A stretch of 7,844 nucleotides of DNA. It comes from Prevotellaceae bacterium. GTDB lineage: Bacteria; Bacteroidota; Bacteroidia; Bacteroidales; UBA932. Shown here piece by piece: positions 6,435 to 7,844 of this stretch. Positions within the stretch are counted from its first letter, which is position 1. Each line of letters starts with the position of its first letter. Below the pieces are notes generated by a model, which was given only the letters and a program-made list of their open reading frames with translations, did not search any database and was not told the DNA's origin. The position numbers and the translations under genes are program-made. The stretch covers positions 1 through 7,844 of the forward strand of contig JAISDK010000130.1 of assembly GCA_031264875.1 (NCBI GenBank), read 5' to 3'.

Positions 6435-6977
6435 TCATCTGCCTGCTTGCTGTCCGGATAAGCTGATTGTGTCATACAGATTTGCTGCGATCAGTGCCGT
6501 AGGCGTGTCGCCGACATGTACCGTAATGTCGGCTTTTTCGTAGTACTGGCGTCTCTGTTCCAGACAGGTATTGATATAGTCCCTCAATTCCCCGTCAGTT
6601 TTACCTGCCACGAGCGGTCGTTTTTTATCTCTTTTCAGATGTTCAAACAGTTTTTGCGGACTTGCCTCGAGATATATGGATAAGGCAAACCCGTTGATCA
6701 GCTCCATGTTGCTATGAAAACAGGGCATTCCGCCGCCTGTGGAAATCACTGCTGGTTCGCCTTCGATGATTTCCAACAGCGCCTGCTTCTCCAGCTCCCT
6801 GAAACGCGCCTCGCCATGTTTGGCGAATATTTCGGCAACAGTTTTTCCCTCTCTTTGAATTATATAACAATCGGTATCGATAAATGGAAGCCGCATCAGC
6901 TTCGACAGAATGAGTCCCGCAGTGCTTTTCCCGCTGCCGGGCATGCCGATGATGGCAACATGTTTTTTCCCGTTCAT
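6435..6977 (-). CDS. aroK: Shikimate kinase
   Basis: Shikimate kinase phosphorylates shikimate with ATP at the 3-hydroxyl, the fifth step towards chorismate. The 180 residues are a normal size for this P-loop kinase. Walker A is GMPGSGKST (11-19). The DTD motif that holds Mg and shikimate is at 34-36, the substrate-binding arginine is R60 in ARFRELE, the GGG loop is 81-83, the LID arginine is R120 in KKRPLV, and the adenine-loop region has RRQYYEKAD (142-150). ATG 6977 is chosen because it puts the P-loop at the family's usual place; the frame is open for 46 codons further upstream, but those codons lie inside folB. The start is 8 bases after the folB stop, so the two genes are surely one operon. 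Confidence 0.95.
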   Translation of the reverse strand: MNGKKHVAIIGMPGSGKSTAGLILSKLMRLPFIDTDCYIIQREGKTVAEIFAKHGEARFRELEKQALLEIIEGEPAVISTGGGMPCFHSNMELINGFALSIYLEASPQKLFEHLKRDKKRPLVAGKTDGELRDYINTCLEQRRQYYEKADITVHVGDTPTALIAANLYDTISLSGQQAGR

Positions 6978-6985
6978 CAGCCTGT

Positions 6986-7348
6986 TTATCTTGACAGTGT
7001 AACGGAAGTTTTTTCCACCCTGCCTCCCATTGCGGGATTGAGCTTGCTGACTTTGACGGTAGCTTTCCTTATATCCGTCATCCTGTCGTACAGGGCATCC
7101 AGTATGCGGAAACATACATTTTCCAGCAAATTGGAAGGAATCGCCATTTCATCCCTCACGATACCGTATGCCGTCTGATAGTTCACAGCGTCAATGATAT
7201 TGTCCGATTCGGCAGCCAGCGTCATATCGGTTTCTATTTTCAACGTCACAAGGAACGTGTTCCCCCTGGCTCTTTCCTCTTCATAACAGCCGTGACGGGC
7301 AAAAAATTCCATATTCTCTATCTCTATTATTCCTGTATTTTTATTCAT
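6986..7348 (-). CDS. folB: Dihydroneopterin aldolase
   Basis: FolB cleaves 7,8-dihydroneopterin to 6-hydroxymethyl-7,8-dihydropterin and glycolaldehyde in folate synthesis, working as an oligomer in the cytosol. The 120 residues match the single-domain enzyme. Landmarks are FFARHGCYEEE (15-25, the glutamate-rich start of the active site), the conserved tyrosine Y57 in VNYQ, the pterin-binding glutamate E76 in LLENVC, and the catalytic lysine K102 in VSKLNPAMGG. ATG 7348 gives the family N-terminus (IIEIENMEFFARHG); the frame stays open about 98 codons upstream, but that part has no family similarity I can see and crosses repeats. It is the first clear gene of the folB-aroK pair, with a promoter-like site just upstream. 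Confidence 0.94.
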   Translation of the reverse strand: MNKNTGIIEIENMEFFARHGCYEEERARGNTFLVTLKIETDMTLAAESDNIIDAVNYQTAYGIVRDEMAIPSNLLENVCFRILDALYDRMTDIRKATVKVSKLNPAMGGRVEKTSVTLSR

Positions 7349-7366
7349 ATCACACAAAATAAGCGG

Positions 7367-7397
7367 CAAAAGTAATACAAATATGCAACTGCGAAAA
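7367..7397 (-). promoter_or_regulatory. Likely promoter of folB-aroK
   Basis: On the minus strand TACTTTTG (7374-7367) matches TAnnTTTG. At the right distance upstream lies TTTTCG rather than TTTG (7397-7392), so the -33 box is imperfect. Transcription would begin about 10-15 bases before the folB ATG. It supports starting folB at 7348 rather than further upstream. Confidence 0.5.
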
Positions 7398-7466
7398 TGC
7401 CGGCACGCCGATGACACTGACTTGACCGATTGCCAAAGTCTGTTTCCTCTTAAAGCCTCCAGCTGA

Positions 7467-7655
7467 TTATACTTCGCACGGGACAGTTTTGTGAATTGCA
7501 TCATTATTACGGTTAAACTCCGTAAGGAGTTCAAAATAGATAATCCCAAACAAGCGCAGTTCGGGATACCGCATGTATCTTCTCCACAACTCCGCAAGGA
7601 GACCGTTATACCTCGAACTGCGCTTTGCTTGTTCGAGGTCATCCTGTGTCGTCAA
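7467..7655 (-). CDS. Doubtful 62-aa ORF built from hairpin repeats
   Basis: On the minus strand a TTG at 7655 opens 62 codons ending in TAA at 7467; the frame stays open seven codons further upstream without an ATG. The product is charged, with LWRRYMRYPELRL at about 24-36 and YFELLTEFNRNND at about 40-52, which reads like a real folded protein, but I cannot place it in a family. The DNA is unusual: it contains two short GNRA-looped hairpins, a 9-bp stem and a 12-bp inverted repeat, and the proposed start lies in the arm of another inverted repeat. It could be a small gene carried by a repeat element, a decayed gene, or a chance reading. A competing frame on the same strand is also open here. 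Confidence 0.35.
   Translation of the reverse strand: MTTQDDLEQAKRSSRYNGLLAELWRRYMRYPELRLFGIIYFELLTEFNRNNDAIHKTVPCEV
7516..7639. repeat. Cluster of short hairpins
   Basis: Three stems fall in 124 bases. AACTCC-GTAA-GGAGTT is at 7516-7531, CTCC-GCAA-GGAG at 7590-7601, and ACCTCGAAC 7610-7618 pairs with GTTCGAGGT 7631-7639. In addition AAGCGCAGTTCG 7552-7563 is exactly reverse-complementary to 7614-7625. The first two share the CTCCGNAAGGAG design, so they are copies of one palindromic word. The density suggests a dispersed palindromic repeat family. Confidence 0.7.
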
Positions 7656-7748
7656 CTTAAGCCATGCTATTACCTATAAATCTTAAGGACTTTAAAGTCC
7701 CTATAAAATAAAATACTTATAAGCAATAGTATGGCTTAACTTGACGAC
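7648..7748. mobile_element. MITE-like element, 24-bp inverted repeats
   Basis: The arms 7648-7671 and 7725-7748 are reverse complements over 24 bp with two mismatches and begin GTCGTCAA. They enclose 53 AT-rich bases centred on a perfect 14-base palindrome, GGACTTTAAAGTCC (7687-7700). No transposase is encoded. The 101-base size with terminal inverted repeats resembles a non-autonomous insertion, but no clear target duplication is seen and the arms share sequence with the direct repeats next door, so it could equally be two inverted copies of one dispersed repeat. Confidence 0.5.
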
Positions 7749-7818
7749 ATTGGGCGTTGCCCTATACTATTGATTATCGGGCTTTCAGCCCTTAACTTGA
7801 CGACATTGGTCTGGAGAC
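7735..7818. repeat. 19-bp direct repeats with gggc/gccc hairpins
   Basis: CTTAACTTGACGACATTGG occurs at 7735-7753 and again, exactly, at 7791-7809; a third, inverted and slightly different copy of the first 15 bases is at 7647-7661. Between and after them are the hairpins GGGC-GTT-GCCC (7752-7762), GGGCT-TTC-AGCCC (7779-7791) and GTCT-GG-AGAC (7809-7818). CAATAGTAT 7724-7732 also pairs with ATACTATTG 7764-7772. Bases 7819-7844 show nothing more. No gene can be supported between 7656 and the window end. Confidence 0.7.
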
Positions 7819-7844
7819 TGCGCCGAGCGAAGGTGATATTATTA

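Noticed and set aside
6188..6466. Plus-strand 92-codon ORF across the tRNA
   Set aside because: It is the usual false ORF formed by the reverse complement of a tRNA gene (LPGLEPGQ).
6978..7115. 46-codon upstream extension of aroK
   Set aside because: It runs inside folB in another frame and lacks shikimate kinase character; the P-loop position fits the start at 6977.
7349..7642. N-terminal extension of folB to 218 residues
   Set aside because: FolB is about 120 residues, the extension crosses hairpin repeats, and a promoter-like site lies just upstream of the ATG at 7348.

Overview
The window looks like a piece of a Bacteroidota chromosome, probably Bacteroidales. Three intergenic sites match the Bacteroidota sigma-ABfr promoter (TTTG, about 19 bases, TAnnTTTG). 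Start codons lack Shine-Dalgarno sequences, and the order hisG-hisD-hisC with a long-form HisG is common in that phylum. The species cannot be told from the sequence.

Layout. Bases 1-300 hold no gene that I can support, only two strong inverted repeats (42-143 and 159-228). A textbook promoter at 310-340 starts a leader of about 140 bases. The leader encodes a 24-residue peptide with an aromatic/His run and ends in an intrinsic terminator just before hisG, which fits translation-coupled attenuation of histidine synthesis. On the + strand follow hisG, hisD (GTG start, 20 bases downstream), hisC (4-base overlap with hisD) and, 21 bases later, a WYL-domain transcription regulator. hisB, which often follows hisC in Bacteroides, is not here.

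The gap 4664-5099 lies between convergent genes. It holds a possible 46-codon minus-strand ORF and a degenerate 21-base tandem repeat array, one pair of which forms a terminator-like hairpin for the + strand.

The other recognised genes are on the minus strand. In transcription order they are a doubtful 62-codon ORF, folB (dihydroneopterin aldolase), aroK (shikimate kinase, 8 bases after folB), tRNA-Gln(TTG) with its own perfect promoter, and hemW (radical-SAM heme chaperone). aroK supplies the chorismate route, which feeds p-aminobenzoate to folate, and folB makes the pterin half, so the pair is metabolically linked.

The right end (about 7510-7844) is packed with short hairpins, a MITE-like 24-base inverted repeat pair around a 14-base perfect palindrome, and a repeated CTTAAsTTGACGACA word. 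It looks like an interspersed-repeat or mobile-element graveyard rather than ordinary intergenic DNA. The most interesting items are the his attenuator with its linked WYL gene, the 21-base array, and the hairpin cluster at the right end.
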